NCBI RefSeq assembly: GCF_030295745.1
Contig: NZ_AP027291.1
Coordinates: forward strand, 5,828,001-5,892,000
Direction of reading: 5' to 3'
DNA: 64,000 nt
Source: Mycolicibacterium sp. TUM20985
GTDB lineage: Bacteria > Actinomycetota > Actinomycetes > Mycobacteriales > Mycobacteriaceae
The notes below the pieces were generated by a model. That model worked only from the letters and a program-made list of their open reading frames with translations. It was not told the origin of the DNA and searched no databases. The translations under genes and the position numbers were made by a program. Below are positions 50,504 through 59,083 of the stretch, piece by piece. Every line of letters begins with the position of its first letter. The stretch's first letter is position 1.

Positions 50504-51159
50504 CGGAGCCGCACGATCCGGTCCGCGCGACCTGCGGTCGACTCGATGAGTTGGGCGTTGCGCTCATCGGACCCGAAGGCCCAGAACGCCGCGTTCTCCG
50601 GTGACTTCCCGTGCGCCTGGTGCCGGCGCAGCAACCGGTCGTGACGAATGTCGTTGTCGGGGGCTAGGAACCAGACTTCGTCGATGCTGGACCGCGCCGT
50701 GGGCCACGCATCGGATTGCAGTAGGAGGTAGTTCCCCTCCGTGACCACGAGTGGCACGGTCGGGAGGACGGGAATGGACGAGCCGATCGACTCCTCGATC
50801 TCGCGTCGGAACCGCGGCGCGTACACCACGGGGTCGTCCACGCGCTGCGCTCGTAGGGTCGCGATCAGCCGGGCATACCCGCCGTCGTCGAACGTGTCGT
50901 GCGCGCCCTTGCGATTCAGGATCTCCTTGTCGATCAACACCTCGTTGGCGAGATGGAAGCCGTCCATGGGGACGAGTACCGCGACATCGGGCCCCAGCGC
51001 ATCGACGAGTTGCTCTGCGACGGTGGACTTTCCGGCTCCCGGAGCACCGGTGAGGCCGAGGATTCGGCGTTCCCCGGGAACGTCGAGTGCGGTGGCCCAC
51101 TCGACCAACTGGCCGAGTGTCGCGTTCTGCACGTCCTGCTCGATGGTCACCGTTCTCAC
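50500..51159 (-). CDS. P-loop nucleoside/sugar kinase (FrcK/PanK-like)
   Basis: A 219-residue P-loop kinase with Walker A GAPGAGKST and the PMDGFHLANEVL segment typical of the uridine/pantothenate-kinase-like group. RFRREIEESIGS and TEGNYLLLQSDAW are further conserved parts. Homologues next to FrcBCA-type transporters (FrcK) are thought to phosphorylate the imported sugar. The GTG at 51157-51159 overlaps the PfkB stop (GTGA). It is coupled to LacI downstream in the same way. Confidence 0.8.
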   Translation of the reverse strand: MRTVTIEQDVQNATLGQLVEWATALDVPGERRILGLTGAPGAGKSTVAEQLVDALGPDVAVLVPMDGFHLANEVLIDKEILNRKGAHDTFDDGGYARLIATLRAQRVDDPVVYAPRFRREIEESIGSSIPVLPTVPLVVTEGNYLLLQSDAWPTARSSIDEVWFLAPDNDIRHDRLLRRHQAHGKSPENAAFWAFGSDERNAQLIESTAGRADRIVRLR

Positions 51160-52067
51160 TTTCGAGTCTCGTCGAGGGGAAGCGCGCTGAGCCACGCCCG
51201 CGGCCCGACCACCGAACACCGGAGTGCCGCCACGCGGGCCGAGCGCTCGACGCGCGCGCCGATCCCGCCGTCGCCCCGAGTCGAGAAGTACGAGTACGCG
51301 CCGTGGAAGGCATCGCCCGCACCCAGTGTGTCCACCACCTCCACCGGTGGCACCGGCACGGAGCCGGAGTCGCCGTCCGACCACCAGTCGATGGGCTCCC
51401 CGCCGTGCGTGGTGACGACGGTGCGGACCCCACTGCGGACCAGCGACGCGGCCGTTGACTCCGGCGTGTCGGTGCCCGGCATCCGGAAGTCGCTGGAGCA
51501 CACCATGTCCGTCACGTGCGGGACGATGTGGATCATCACTGGCTTCCATCGGCCGGCGTCGACGACGAGAGTGACGCCCCTGGCTGCCCCATGCTCGACG
51601 GCGGCCCGGGCCATCAGGGGGTGGTGCCCGTCGACGAGTACGACGTCCGCCTTCGCCACGAGGTCGCCGAGCGCATCGGGTGGCGTCGCGTCGGAGTTCA
51701 CGGCGTCGAGTGAGACGACCGACCGGTCACCGGTCGATTCGACGACCGACACGGCGGAGACGGGCACCGCCCGCGTGGTTCCCGTCGCCGCATCGACGAC
51801 CGTGACGCCGTACGCCGCGAGGTCGGCGCGGATCAGTTCGGCGACCGGGTCGTCGCCGAGGGCGGTTACCAGGATCGCGGCGCCGCCCAGCGCCGCGAAG
51901 GTGACTGCAGCATTCGCCGCGGGTCCACCCGCGGCGACGAACTGAGCGCTCGACGTGATCTTCTGGTTCACCGCTGGCGCTTTCGCGATGCGGTGGATCA
52001 CGTCGAGGGTCGCCAGCCCGACGAAGACCCCGACCGGAGCCTTCTCAGAGGCCGGCGCGTTCCTCAT
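51156..52067 (-). CDS. PfkB/ribokinase-family carbohydrate kinase
   Basis: A 303-residue PfkB-family kinase. The N-terminal signature reads AAGGPAANAAVTFAALGG, and the C-terminal signature with the catalytic Asp is VVDTLGAGDAFHGAYSY. It phosphorylates a sugar or sugar phosphate with ATP. The ATG at 52065-52067 has GAGGAG nearby and overlaps the ATPase gene by 23 bp. Together with the FrcK-like kinase and the class II aldolase it could supply a two-step phosphorylation to a ketose bisphosphate. Confidence 0.87.
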   Translation of the reverse strand: MRNAPASEKAPVGVFVGLATLDVIHRIAKAPAVNQKITSSAQFVAAGGPAANAAVTFAALGGAAILVTALGDDPVAELIRADLAAYGVTVVDAATGTTRAVPVSAVSVVESTGDRSVVSLDAVNSDATPPDALGDLVAKADVVLVDGHHPLMARAAVEHGAARGVTLVVDAGRWKPVMIHIVPHVTDMVCSSDFRMPGTDTPESTAASLVRSGVRTVVTTHGGEPIDWWSDGDSGSVPVPPVEVVDTLGAGDAFHGAYSYFSTRGDGGIGARVERSARVAALRCSVVGPRAWLSALPLDETRK

Positions 52068-52839
52068 CGCTCGGCTCCTCTGCACCGGTCATGAGCGCGA
52101 CCACCTCGGACATCGAGCGCGTCTTGGGATCGACGACTCCGGCGCGTTGGCCGAGCCGGTGGATGTGGATCCGGTCGGCCACCTCGAAGACGTGCGGCAT
52201 GTCGTGGCTGATGAGCACCACGGGGATGCCGCGGTCGCGGATCGATCGGATCAAGTCGATGACCTGTCCCGACTCCCGAACACCGAGAGCCGCGGTCGGC
52301 TCGTCCATGATGATCACGCCGCGGCCGAACGCGGCGGCCCGCGCCACCGCGACACCCTGACGCTGACCACCGGACAACGTCTCCACGGCCTGGTTCACGG
52401 ACTTGATGCCGATCTTGAGATCCGCGAGGTGCTGCGACGCCTCCTGGCGCATTCTCGGCATGTCGAGTCGGCGGAAGAGGCTGCCCGCGATTCCCTTTCG
52501 TCGCACTTCGCGTCCCAGGTACAAGTTCGAGGCGATGTCGAGAGCCGGTACCACCGCGAGGTCCTGGTACACCGTTTCGATTCCCGCCGCTCTGGCGTCT
52601 CGGGTGTTCCTGAACGACATGGGCTTTCCACTCATCAGGATCTCGCCCGAATCGGGAATCACCGCGCCGGCCAAGGCCTTGATCAGACTGGACTTTCCGG
52701 CACCGTTGTCACCGATGACCGCAAGCACCTCGCCCTCGCGGAGTTCGAAGTCGGCGCCGTTGATCGCCGTCACGTTGCCGTACTTCTTGACGAGTCCGCG
52801 AGCTTCGAGAACGGGTGCGCCGGTCGTGTCAGTCGTCAT
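52045..52839 (-). CDS. Sugar ABC transporter ATPase, single-domain (FrcA-like)
   Basis: A 264-residue ABC ATPase. Walker A is GDNGAGKSS, the Q-loop YQDLAVVPALD, the signature LSGGQRQ and Walker B VIIMDEPT. Unlike RbsA/XylG (about 500 residues with two domains), it has one domain, as in FrcA, which works with FrcB/FrcC. The ATG overlaps the permease stop (52836-52839). Confidence 0.9.
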   Translation of the reverse strand: MTTDTTGAPVLEARGLVKKYGNVTAINGADFELREGEVLAVIGDNGAGKSSLIKALAGAVIPDSGEILMSGKPMSFRNTRDARAAGIETVYQDLAVVPALDIASNLYLGREVRRKGIAGSLFRRLDMPRMRQEASQHLADLKIGIKSVNQAVETLSGGQRQGVAVARAAAFGRGVIIMDEPTAALGVRESGQVIDLIRSIRDRGIPVVLISHDMPHVFEVADRIHIHRLGQRAGVVDPKTRSMSEVVALMTGAEEPSDEERAGL

Positions 52840-53831
52840 CGTGATCTCCTGCGGGTGAACTGATCCACGGCCACCGCGACGATGACGAGGATTCCGGTCG
52901 CGATGTTCTGGTAGAGGCTGTCGACGCCGGCCTGGGTGAGGCCGTTGCGGAGAACGCCGACGATCAATGTGCCCACCAGTGTTCCGCCGACGCCGCCGCG
53001 CCCACCGAACAGACTGGTTCCGCCGATGACCACCGCGGTGATCGTCTCGAGGTTGGCGTTCTGATAGGCGTTGGGGTCGGCGTTCGGGATGCGACCGAGT
53101 GCCGCCCACGCGGCGATGGCGGCGATCACACCCGTGGTGAGGTAGACGGAGAACAGCACCCGCCCGGACTTGATACCCGATAGGTCGGACGCCTGGGGGT
53201 TGCCGCCGACGGCGTAAATGTGCTTGCCCCATGAGGTTTGGGACAACGCATACCACATCACCAGATAGACCAGGAGCATCGCGACCACGCCGAACGTCGT
53301 CGAGAACGAACCGATGCGGAAGGACGTGCCCAGGAACGTGAGCGGCCCCGGCTCGACGCGGTAGGTCTCCGAGCCCGCGAGCAGGCGGGTGGCCGCCTGG
53401 ATCGCGGTAAACGTTCCCAGCGTGACGATGAACGGTGGCAGTCGCAGGGACGTGACGAGCCCGCCGTTGATCGCACCGAATACCACGCAGACCAGGAGCG
53501 TCGACCCCAGCGCCACGACGGGCCCGTTGGCGCCCGCACTCTGCGCCATCACGATGGTGCCGAAGACGGCGACCGCGCCGATCGACAGGTCGATGCCCGA
53601 GGTGAGGATGATCAGCGTCTGGCCGACGGCGAGAATGCCGACGACCACCGACTGTTGCAGGATCAGGGACACGTTCTGCGGGTTGAGGAACGAGTCCGAG
53701 ACCGCGCTGAAGATGATGATCGCGATGACGAGCGCCGCCAGCGGACCGAGGAGCGGTTCACGCAGGAGGTTGCGTGCGTTGAACCGGCTCGATACCGACG
53801 GTGTCGCCGTCGCGGGAGCGCCAGTGGTCAT
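52836..53831 (-). CDS. Sugar ABC transporter permease (RbsC/FrcC-like)
   Basis: A 331-residue permease of the BPD_transp_2 family with about ten helices. The conserved ILTSGIDLSIGAVAVFG and VVIGGTSLFGGRGGVGGTLVG (EAA-like loop) segments are present. It forms the membrane channel for the binding protein and ATPase. The ATG overlaps the binding-protein stop by 4 nt. Confidence 0.92.
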   Translation of the reverse strand: MTTGAPATATPSVSSRFNARNLLREPLLGPLAALVIAIIIFSAVSDSFLNPQNVSLILQQSVVVGILAVGQTLIILTSGIDLSIGAVAVFGTIVMAQSAGANGPVVALGSTLLVCVVFGAINGGLVTSLRLPPFIVTLGTFTAIQAATRLLAGSETYRVEPGPLTFLGTSFRIGSFSTTFGVVAMLLVYLVMWYALSQTSWGKHIYAVGGNPQASDLSGIKSGRVLFSVYLTTGVIAAIAAWAALGRIPNADPNAYQNANLETITAVVIGGTSLFGGRGGVGGTLVGTLIVGVLRNGLTQAGVDSLYQNIATGILVIVAVAVDQFTRRRSR

Positions 53832-54838
53832 GACCCGGCTTTGCCCCAGCAGTTCTGTTCGCCCCAGGCGGTGTCCTTGGACTCGAGTCCGGCAACGGGC
53901 TTGTCGGTGACGAGCTGCGAGCCGGTGTCGTTGAATCCGCTGGGCTTGGTTCCGTCCTTGGCGAATGCGACCACGGCCTGCACGCCGAGCTCGGCCATCT
54001 TCGCCGGGAACTGCAGCACCGTGGCGCCGAACTTGCCGGCCTTCACGTCCGCGATGCCCGTGCAGCTTCCGTCGATCGACCCGATGGTGATCTGGCCGGC
54101 GCGGTTGGCGGACTGGATCGCCTGGTAGGCACCGGCGGCTGCGGGCTCGTTGATGGTGTAGAGCGCGTTGATGCCGGGGGCGCGCTGGAGGATGTTCTCC
54201 ATGGCGGTCTGCGCCTTGGTCTGGTCGCCGTTGGTGTTCTCCTGGCCGACGATCTCCGGCGATTCGTTCGTGATGCCGAAGCCCTCGAGGAATCCGTCGT
54301 GCCGGAAGGTGTCGACGGTTCCGCCCGGGGTTCCGTCCAGCATCACGACCTGGGGCGGTGTGTTGCCGAGCGCAGCCCTCACCCACTTGCCCTGACTGAC
54401 GCCCGCGGCCTTGTTGTCGGTGGCGAAGGTGGCGTCGACGGCGTCCTCGGGGTCGGTCGCGGTGTCCAGAGCGATCACGATGACGCCGGCGTCGCGCGCC
54501 TTCTTGATCGCGTCGAGCACTCCGGTCGAGGAGTTCGGGGTGATCAGGATGCCCTTCACGCCTTGCCCGACCATGTTCTCGATGGCCGCGACCTGGCCCT
54601 CGTTGTCGCCGTCGAACGCACCCGCCAACGCGACCAGCTCGGCGCCGTCCTTGTCGGCCTGCGCCTGGGCCGCCTCACGCAACTTCACGAAGTAGGGGTT
54701 CGAGTCGGTCTTGGTGATCAGGCCGACCTTGACTCCGTCCGAGTCCGAGCCGCCGCAGCCGGTCAGGCCGAGCACCAGCGAGCCGGCCATGAGTGCCGCG
54801 CCGATGGCGGCAGTGCCTCTGTTGCGCTTTCCGAGCAT
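53828..54838 (-). CDS. Sugar-binding lipoprotein of an ABC transporter
   Basis: A 336-residue periplasmic-binding protein of the ribose/fructose type (Peripla_BP_4). A signal peptide with lipobox LGLTGC predicts a lipid-anchored mature protein. Ligand-fold segments are VGLITKTDSNPYFVKLREAA, GILITPNSSTGVLDAI, VIALDTATDPED and VTDKPV near the end. It starts the operon; RBS GGGAG before the ATG at 54836-54838. The upstream region holds the likely LacI operator. Confidence 0.9.
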   Translation of the reverse strand: MLGKRNRGTAAIGAALMAGSLVLGLTGCGGSDSDGVKVGLITKTDSNPYFVKLREAAQAQADKDGAELVALAGAFDGDNEGQVAAIENMVGQGVKGILITPNSSTGVLDAIKKARDAGVIVIALDTATDPEDAVDATFATDNKAAGVSQGKWVRAALGNTPPQVVMLDGTPGGTVDTFRHDGFLEGFGITNESPEIVGQENTNGDQTKAQTAMENILQRAPGINALYTINEPAAAGAYQAIQSANRAGQITIGSIDGSCTGIADVKAGKFGATVLQFPAKMAELGVQAVVAFAKDGTKPSGFNDTGSQLVTDKPVAGLESKDTAWGEQNCWGKAGS

Positions 54839-54898
54839 GTGGACTCCCTTGTCCTCGAGGTGACGCCGATCACGTCTCGGCTCGAGCCTATGGGGAAT

Positions 54899-54918
54899 GC
54901 AAGCGCTTGCGCATGCGC
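54899..54918. promoter_or_regulatory. LacI-family operator upstream of the sugar operon
   Basis: A perfect 12-bp palindrome GCAAGCGCTTGC lies at 54899-54910, about 60 bp before the binding-protein ATG. Its centre matches the classic LacI/GalR motif (AAGCGCTT). An overlapping palindrome GCGCATGCGC is at 54909-54918. Confidence 0.75.
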
Positions 54919-55015
54919 TTTCGCGAAATGAATTCGCGTCGCCGTCCTGGTGCTGGGGCGGAGTGCGTACGCCTCGAGAACGGGGGGCTGCACGCTTGCG
55001 CACCCGGCGTCCTCG

Positions 55016-55891
55016 CTAGCGCACCACCAGGACGGGGCACTGGGCGTGGTGGATCACGTTCTGACTGACCGACCCCAGGGTCGCCGCCGCAATCCTGCCT
55101 CTGCCGTGGCTGCCCACCACGACCAGCTGTGCATCCCCAGACAGCTCAGTGAGACCCTTCGCCGGGCCGATGTCGCGAAAGATTTTGCCCACGTGTGTGT
55201 TCGGGTGCTTCTTGGCAAGAGGAGCGACGAGTTCGTCCATGCGTTGACGCTGCTGGGTCTGCAGCAGATCGAGCAGCTTCCAGTCCATCAAGCCCTGGCT
55301 GTAGCCCAGCCCTACCGCAGCGCCTATCTCCCACATGTGGACCACCGTGAGGGGCGCGTGCAGAACGTGCGCGGTATCGAAGGCGACCGTCAGCGCCCGC
55401 AGAGAATCCTCCGATTCGTCGATGCCGACGACGATGGGCAGCGGTTTGCCGGTGCGATGCGCCACCGGGGTGCGCCAGACGAGCACCGGGCACAGCGCCC
55501 GGTGGGTGATGCGCACGACGTGGCTCCCCAGGGCCCCGCCGTCCGCGCCGGTTCCCACCACGAGCAGCCGGGCGCCTTCGGATGCGTCCTGCAGAGCGCT
55601 GGCAACGGACTCCTTGATCGTCTCGCAGCGGACGTCGAGATCCGGATGCGCTTTGAGCACCGCCGCCTTGGCGGCACCGAGAACGGAGTCAGCCGTGTCG
55701 TTTCCGTCGATCGCAGGCGCCTGCGCCTCGCCGAGGAAGTGCCAGTCCAGCCTGGCCACCGCGTGCAGCAACACCAGCGGCGAGGAGCTCTTCGCGACGA
55801 ACTCGGCGGCCCAGAGCGCGGCCGCCAGCGCACTGTCGGAGCCGTCGACTCCCACCACGACCGGCTGCCCATTGTCAACGAAGGTGTTCAC
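55016..55891 (-). CDS. Tandem-domain universal stress protein
   Basis: A 291-residue protein with two Usp domains. The first starts VVVGVDGSDSALAAALWAAEFV and ends LCPVLVWR; the second starts IVVGIDESEDSLRALTVAFDTA and ends VVGSHGRGRIAAATLGSVSQNVIHHAQCPVLVVR. The second keeps the ATP-binding G-x2-G-x9-G(S/T) pattern (GSHGRGRIAAATLGS); the first has GTGADGGALGSHV, a shorter form that may not bind ATP. Mycobacterial double Usps respond to hypoxia or stress. The start is GTG. No SigF-type promoter was found here. Confidence 0.9.
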   Translation of the reverse strand: MNTFVDNGQPVVVGVDGSDSALAAALWAAEFVAKSSSPLVLLHAVARLDWHFLGEAQAPAIDGNDTADSVLGAAKAAVLKAHPDLDVRCETIKESVASALQDASEGARLLVVGTGADGGALGSHVVRITHRALCPVLVWRTPVAHRTGKPLPIVVGIDESEDSLRALTVAFDTAHVLHAPLTVVHMWEIGAAVGLGYSQGLMDWKLLDLLQTQQRQRMDELVAPLAKKHPNTHVGKIFRDIGPAKGLTELSGDAQLVVVGSHGRGRIAAATLGSVSQNVIHHAQCPVLVVR

Positions 55892-56211
55892 CGCCTGACA
55901 CTATCGCTGGGATCGGTGCACGCGACGGGTTACCGCCGCGGCCGCCGGACCGTAACGCCCGGCCGGACCAGGTGCACTACCGGTCCATGCACACAACGAA
56001 GATTGATGTCACCGCTGCCCGCGGGTGGGCCACATTGCTTGGGAACCCCGAAATCGCCTGGTGCGCATCGACACTCATTCTATTCGCAGTGACGCGGCGA
56101 GAGCCGCCGCGTCGTGCCGCGCCGCTACTTCCCCGCGTCGTGTAACGCACGGGTCTTTCGCCGACACAACGCCACAGTTGAACGATCAACCCGAAGCAAG
56201 GAGACACCATC
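55892..56211. other. Intergenic region, 320 bp
   Basis: The gap between the Usp gene and the small secreted protein gene contains no recognisable gene. It is GC-rich at 55920-55970 and has a ribosome binding site for the next gene at its right end. No clear promoter was found. Confidence 0.45.
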
Positions 56212-56373
56212 ATGAAGAATCTCGGACTCGCCGGAATCATCGCCAGTGGATTCGCCGCCGCCGTGCTCGGTCTGGCCTCCCCCGCCAACGCCGACTACGG
56301 ACACAACCAGTGGATCAACGAGATGAGCTCTAGCGTGTCGGTGCCCCACGTCGACACCACCGCCCACCGCTGA
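56212..56373 (+). CDS. Small secreted protein (53 aa)
   Basis: The ATG at 56212 follows AAGGAG (56198-56203). It encodes a signal peptide (MKNLGLAGIIASGFAAAVLG, cut after PANA) and a 26-residue mature peptide DYGHNQWINEMSSSVSVPHV ending TTAHR. Mycobacteria have several such exported peptides with an N-terminal H-N-x-W and a V-x-V-P-x-V-D-T-T tail. Role unknown. Confidence 0.72.
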   Translation: MKNLGLAGIIASGFAAAVLGLASPANADYGHNQWINEMSSSVSVPHVDTTAHR

Positions 56374-56425
56374 CCCTCGGCCTCCGCTACGCAGTGCACG
56401 ACCGCGTCGTCACCCACGCGGTATG

Positions 56426-56767
56426 TCAGGTCAGTTTCGAGCTCATGGCCTTACGGGTCTTGCGTACCTTGCGGAGGTCGGTCTTCAGCGATTTGACCGT
56501 GCCGCGATGGGTGGCCGCAGTCTTCTTCAGCTGGTCCAGCGTATTCTTTTGCCCCTTCAGCGCTTTGCGAAGCGCGTTCTCCTTGCGTTCGACGGTCCGC
56601 AGAATCTTCTGTGCGGCAGCCACGTCAGCAGCGGCAGGGGTGGGCCCCAATCGTTTGCCAGAGGTCACCTTGGCGCCCTTCGCGGCGGTCGGACGGCTGG
56701 CGCGCCGGACAGGCTGCTTGGTGCTGCCTGCGCTCTTGCCGACTCGTGGGGTGGTCTTGGTGGCCAT
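56426..56767 (-). CDS. Basic coiled-coil protein, hypothetical
   Basis: A 113-residue, strongly basic protein. The first 45 residues are Lys/Ala/Thr-rich; residues about 48-113 form heptad-like helix (KILRTVERKENALRKALKG...KKTAATHRGTVKSLKTDLRKVRKTRKAM). It resembles small nucleoid-associated or histone-like proteins only in composition. It is the last minus-strand gene before the Asp23 locus; 71 bp separate it from the AmaP-like gene, so it may be co-transcribed. No family recognised. Confidence 0.65.
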   Translation of the reverse strand: MATKTTPRVGKSAGSTKQPVRRASRPTAAKGAKVTSGKRLGPTPAAADVAAAQKILRTVERKENALRKALKGQKNTLDQLKKTAATHRGTVKSLKTDLRKVRKTRKAMSSKLT

Positions 56768-56838
56768 GTATTCGGTCCTCTCGATTGCGGTCGCTTGGCG
56801 ATCACCAAGCGTGGGGCTGCTGCGCGAGCGGCTTCGTG

Positions 56839-57405
56839 CTACTCGACGCGGTGCCCACGCCGCGGACGTTTGTCGACGTGGACCGTGGTGCGTGTCGCCA
56901 CCGCGACATCACCCAAGACGTCGGCGATTTGGCGTCCCACCAGGTCGATCGGTGTCCTCAGGTCGGTGAGAGTCATTGGTGAGGAAGCATTTACGACGAG
57001 GTCGATGGTGCGGGTGCCGCGGTCGATGACCGCTTTGCCCTTGGCCGAGTCGATGTTGGGATCTTCTTCGAGGGCGCGTGCGGCGGCGTCGGCGACCGCG
57101 CCGAGATCGGCCGTGATCGTGCCGTTCTCGCCGCTCGCTAGCCGAAGGTCCTTGACCTTGGCCTTCGGCGTGTGGCTGAGCAGCCACCGGAGGGCGATCA
57201 GGATGAGCAGGATCCCACCGACGCCGAGGGCCCAGGGCCACCAAGCGGTGCCGGCGGCAGTGACGAACCCGGGCGCGGTAATCGCCTGAGGGATGCGCGG
57301 AACCCAGTCGGTATTCCACACCAATAGCCCCAGCCCCAGCACGATCAGGAGCACCCCGAGCAGCAGGGCAGCCAAGCGGTCGACGGTACTGGCCGTGCGA
57401 GTCAT
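56839..57405 (-). CDS. AmaP-like Asp23 membrane anchor
   Basis: A 188-residue protein with two N-terminal membrane helices (LAALLLGVLLIVLGLGLLVW and WWPWALGVGGILLILIALRWLL). A soluble C-terminal domain (TADLGAVADAAARALEEDPNIDSAKGKAVIDRGTRTIDLVV) resembles the alkaline-shock membrane anchor AmaP. Its stop-free ATG directly abuts the stop of the upstream DUF6286 gene. It should tether Asp23/Gls24 proteins to the membrane. Part of the Asp23 operon. Confidence 0.78.
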   Translation of the reverse strand: MTRTASTVDRLAALLLGVLLIVLGLGLLVWNTDWVPRIPQAITAPGFVTAAGTAWWPWALGVGGILLILIALRWLLSHTPKAKVKDLRLASGENGTITADLGAVADAAARALEEDPNIDSAKGKAVIDRGTRTIDLVVNASSPMTLTDLRTPIDLVGRQIADVLGDVAVATRTTVHVDKRPRRGHRVE

Positions 57406-58008
57406 CTAACGACCTCCTGTCCGGGTGCGCACCGAGACCTTCAGCGGGGTGGCCAGGAAGTCATTGACGGTGTCGCCGACGGCCTCGGCGATGGCCTTCT
57501 TGATCTGCTTGCCATCCTTGCTGACGTCTTCATCAGACGTGGTCTGGGCAGTGACGACGATCTTGCGGAGACCCGCCGACGAACGGGCGTCGAGGACGCC
57601 GGGCACGGATTGCGCTGCGGCGGAGGCAATCCGGGCAAGATCGGCGGGCGAGATCCAGACGCTGGTATCCGCGGCCACGGGTATTGCAGTTCGGCGGCGG
57701 GGTCGCAGCGCGGCGTACACCCACCACGCTCCGATGAGAATCGCGAGGATGCCGACGGGGCTGGTCCACCAGGAGACGGTGAGACCGTCGATCCCCTCGA
57801 TGGCTGTGGTGGTGAACGGCTGGCCGTCGAGCCATCCCGCAAGCACGGCGGTGTCGCGTAGGGCAACGATCCCAGCGCCGAGCAGAACCAGGGCGATGAC
57901 GGTGCCGACGTACCCGGCGGATGGGGCGGCCACCGGTGCCCGTCCAGCTGCCGGCAGTCGGGCGGGGCGCCGATCCGTGGCGGAGGCGGTCTCCGAGGGT
58001 GTCGTCAC
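57406..58008 (-). CDS. DUF6286 membrane protein of the Asp23 locus
   Basis: A 200-residue protein with a Pro/Ala-rich head and two membrane helices (GYVGTVIALVLLGAGIVALRD near residue 33 and SPVGILAILIGAWWVYAALRP near 85). The soluble C-terminal part ISPADLARIASAAAQSVPGVLDARSSAGLRKIVVTAQT echoes Asp23-domain periodicity. DUF6286 proteins accompany Asp23 genes in actinobacteria. It overlaps the Asp23 gene upstream by 4 nt. Confidence 0.78.
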   Translation of the reverse strand: MTTPSETASATDRRPARLPAAGRAPVAAPSAGYVGTVIALVLLGAGIVALRDTAVLAGWLDGQPFTTTAIEGIDGLTVSWWTSPVGILAILIGAWWVYAALRPRRRTAIPVAADTSVWISPADLARIASAAAQSVPGVLDARSSAGLRKIVVTAQTTSDEDVSKDGKQIKKAIAEAVGDTVNDFLATPLKVSVRTRTGGR

Positions 58009-58415
58009 AGCAGAGTCCTGGTGGCGTCCGGGGTGGGGCCGACGACGGCCTCGATGGCCACGTCCACACCGTCGACCACGAGTCCAATGGCGTTGGTGAG
58101 GGCATCGGTGACGTTTCGTTGCACCGCGGCGCCGACTTCGGGAAGCGGATGTGGCCAGGCGACCGCGATGTCGAGGTGAGCCCGCACCCGGGTCACGGAC
58201 AGGTACACCTTCGCGCGCGGCAGTTCACGACCGGTCAGTTTGTCGAGGCCGGCGGCGTGAGATTGCACGCCTGCGGTGTCGCGGGCGGCTTTCTCGGCGA
58301 CGCGTTGGGCGACCTTGTCGCGGATGACCAGACCCCCGCGGTCACCACCATCGTCGCCTCCCCCACCTGGGGAGGTGGGACGTGACGCAGCTGGGTGGAG
58401 CGCGGGGTCAACCAC
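58005..58415 (-). CDS. Asp23/Gls24 family protein
   Basis: A protein of about 136 residues. The core reads GLVIRDKVAQRVAEKAARDTAGVQSHAAGL, then RAKVYLSVTRVRAHLDIAVAWPHPLPEVGAAVQRNV and DGVDVAIEAVV, the Asp23 layout. The head is Gly-rich (PGGGGDDGGD). The GTG at 58415 is chosen because it overlaps the stop of the 59-aa gene; other starts are possible. The 3' end overlaps DUF6286 (58005-58008). Confidence 0.8.
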   Translation of the reverse strand: MVDPALHPAASRPTSPGGGGDDGGDRGGLVIRDKVAQRVAEKAARDTAGVQSHAAGLDKLTGRELPRAKVYLSVTRVRAHLDIAVAWPHPLPEVGAAVQRNVTDALTNAIGLVVDGVDVAIEAVVGPTPDATRTLL

Positions 58416-58587
58416 GGTTGCGTCCCCGAAGCAGGGCGGCCAGATCGAACTCCCCATCGCGTTGTCCGCCGATCAGGTACCCGGCGGCGCCGAGCAGCAG
58501 CGCAACGAGGAAGCCGGTGAAACCGCCGGCCGCGGCCGCGACACCAAGCAGCAGTCCAGCAATCAAACCCATTGTTGATGTGGTCAT
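58408..58587 (-). CDS. Small membrane protein of the Asp23 locus (DUF2273-like)
   Basis: A 59-residue protein with one or two hydrophobic segments (MGLIAGLLLGVAAAAGGFTGFLVALLLGAAGYLIGG) and a charged tail FDLAALLRGRNRG. Small proteins of this type (DUF2273-like) sit in Asp23 operons. The ATG at 58585-58587 follows GGAGG. The gap of 137 bp upstream has no gene. Confidence 0.72.
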   Translation of the reverse strand: MTTSTMGLIAGLLLGVAAAAGGFTGFLVALLLGAAGYLIGGQRDGEFDLAALLRGRNRG

Positions 58588-58724
58588 CGAAACCTCCAAA
58601 CGAATGTCCGACGGGATGTCCGTCGTACGTGAGCTAAATACCAAGGGGCAAGAACGTTTTCAGAGCAGATGTCGCGGCGACTGCACTTGATGAAGTTGGC
58701 GGCGCACGGTCCACCACCGAGGTG

Positions 58725-59048
58725 TCACGACCCCGTCGTGCCCGTCAGATCGGGTGTGGCGACATCGGGCTGGGCGGTACTCGTCTCGACGACGTCCTCG
58801 ACGGTCACGTCCACGCTGCCGCCCACCAGGGGACCGACCACGTCGCGGATTCGGGCGGCGGTCTCCGAGACCGGTGAACCGAACGACAACGTCACGTGCA
58901 CCTCGGTGGTGCCGTCGGCGATCCGGACGCCTGGGACGCGGCGACCGGGAAGGTAGGTGCCGACTTCGCCGAACATGCCCGCGTGCAGCCCAGCGACCCC
59001 GGGAACACCGGCTACCGCTGCGGCCACGACGTCCGCCAACTCAGTCAT
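58725..59048 (-). CDS. Asp23/Gls24-like protein
   Basis: A 107-residue protein: ELADVVAAAVAGVPGVAGLHAGMFGEVGTYLPGRRVPGV, then TEVHVTLSFGSPVSETAARIRDVV and VDVTVEDVV. This is an Asp23-type domain. The ATG at 59048 follows GAGGGG; a GTG at 59087 overlapping the upstream stop would add 13 residues. Confidence 0.78.
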   Translation of the reverse strand: MTELADVVAAAVAGVPGVAGLHAGMFGEVGTYLPGRRVPGVRIADGTTEVHVTLSFGSPVSETAARIRDVVGPLVGGSVDVTVEDVVETSTAQPDVATPDLTGTTGS

Positions 59049-59083
59049 CTGCTGCCCCTCGCCATCAACGGACTCGATCCGCG

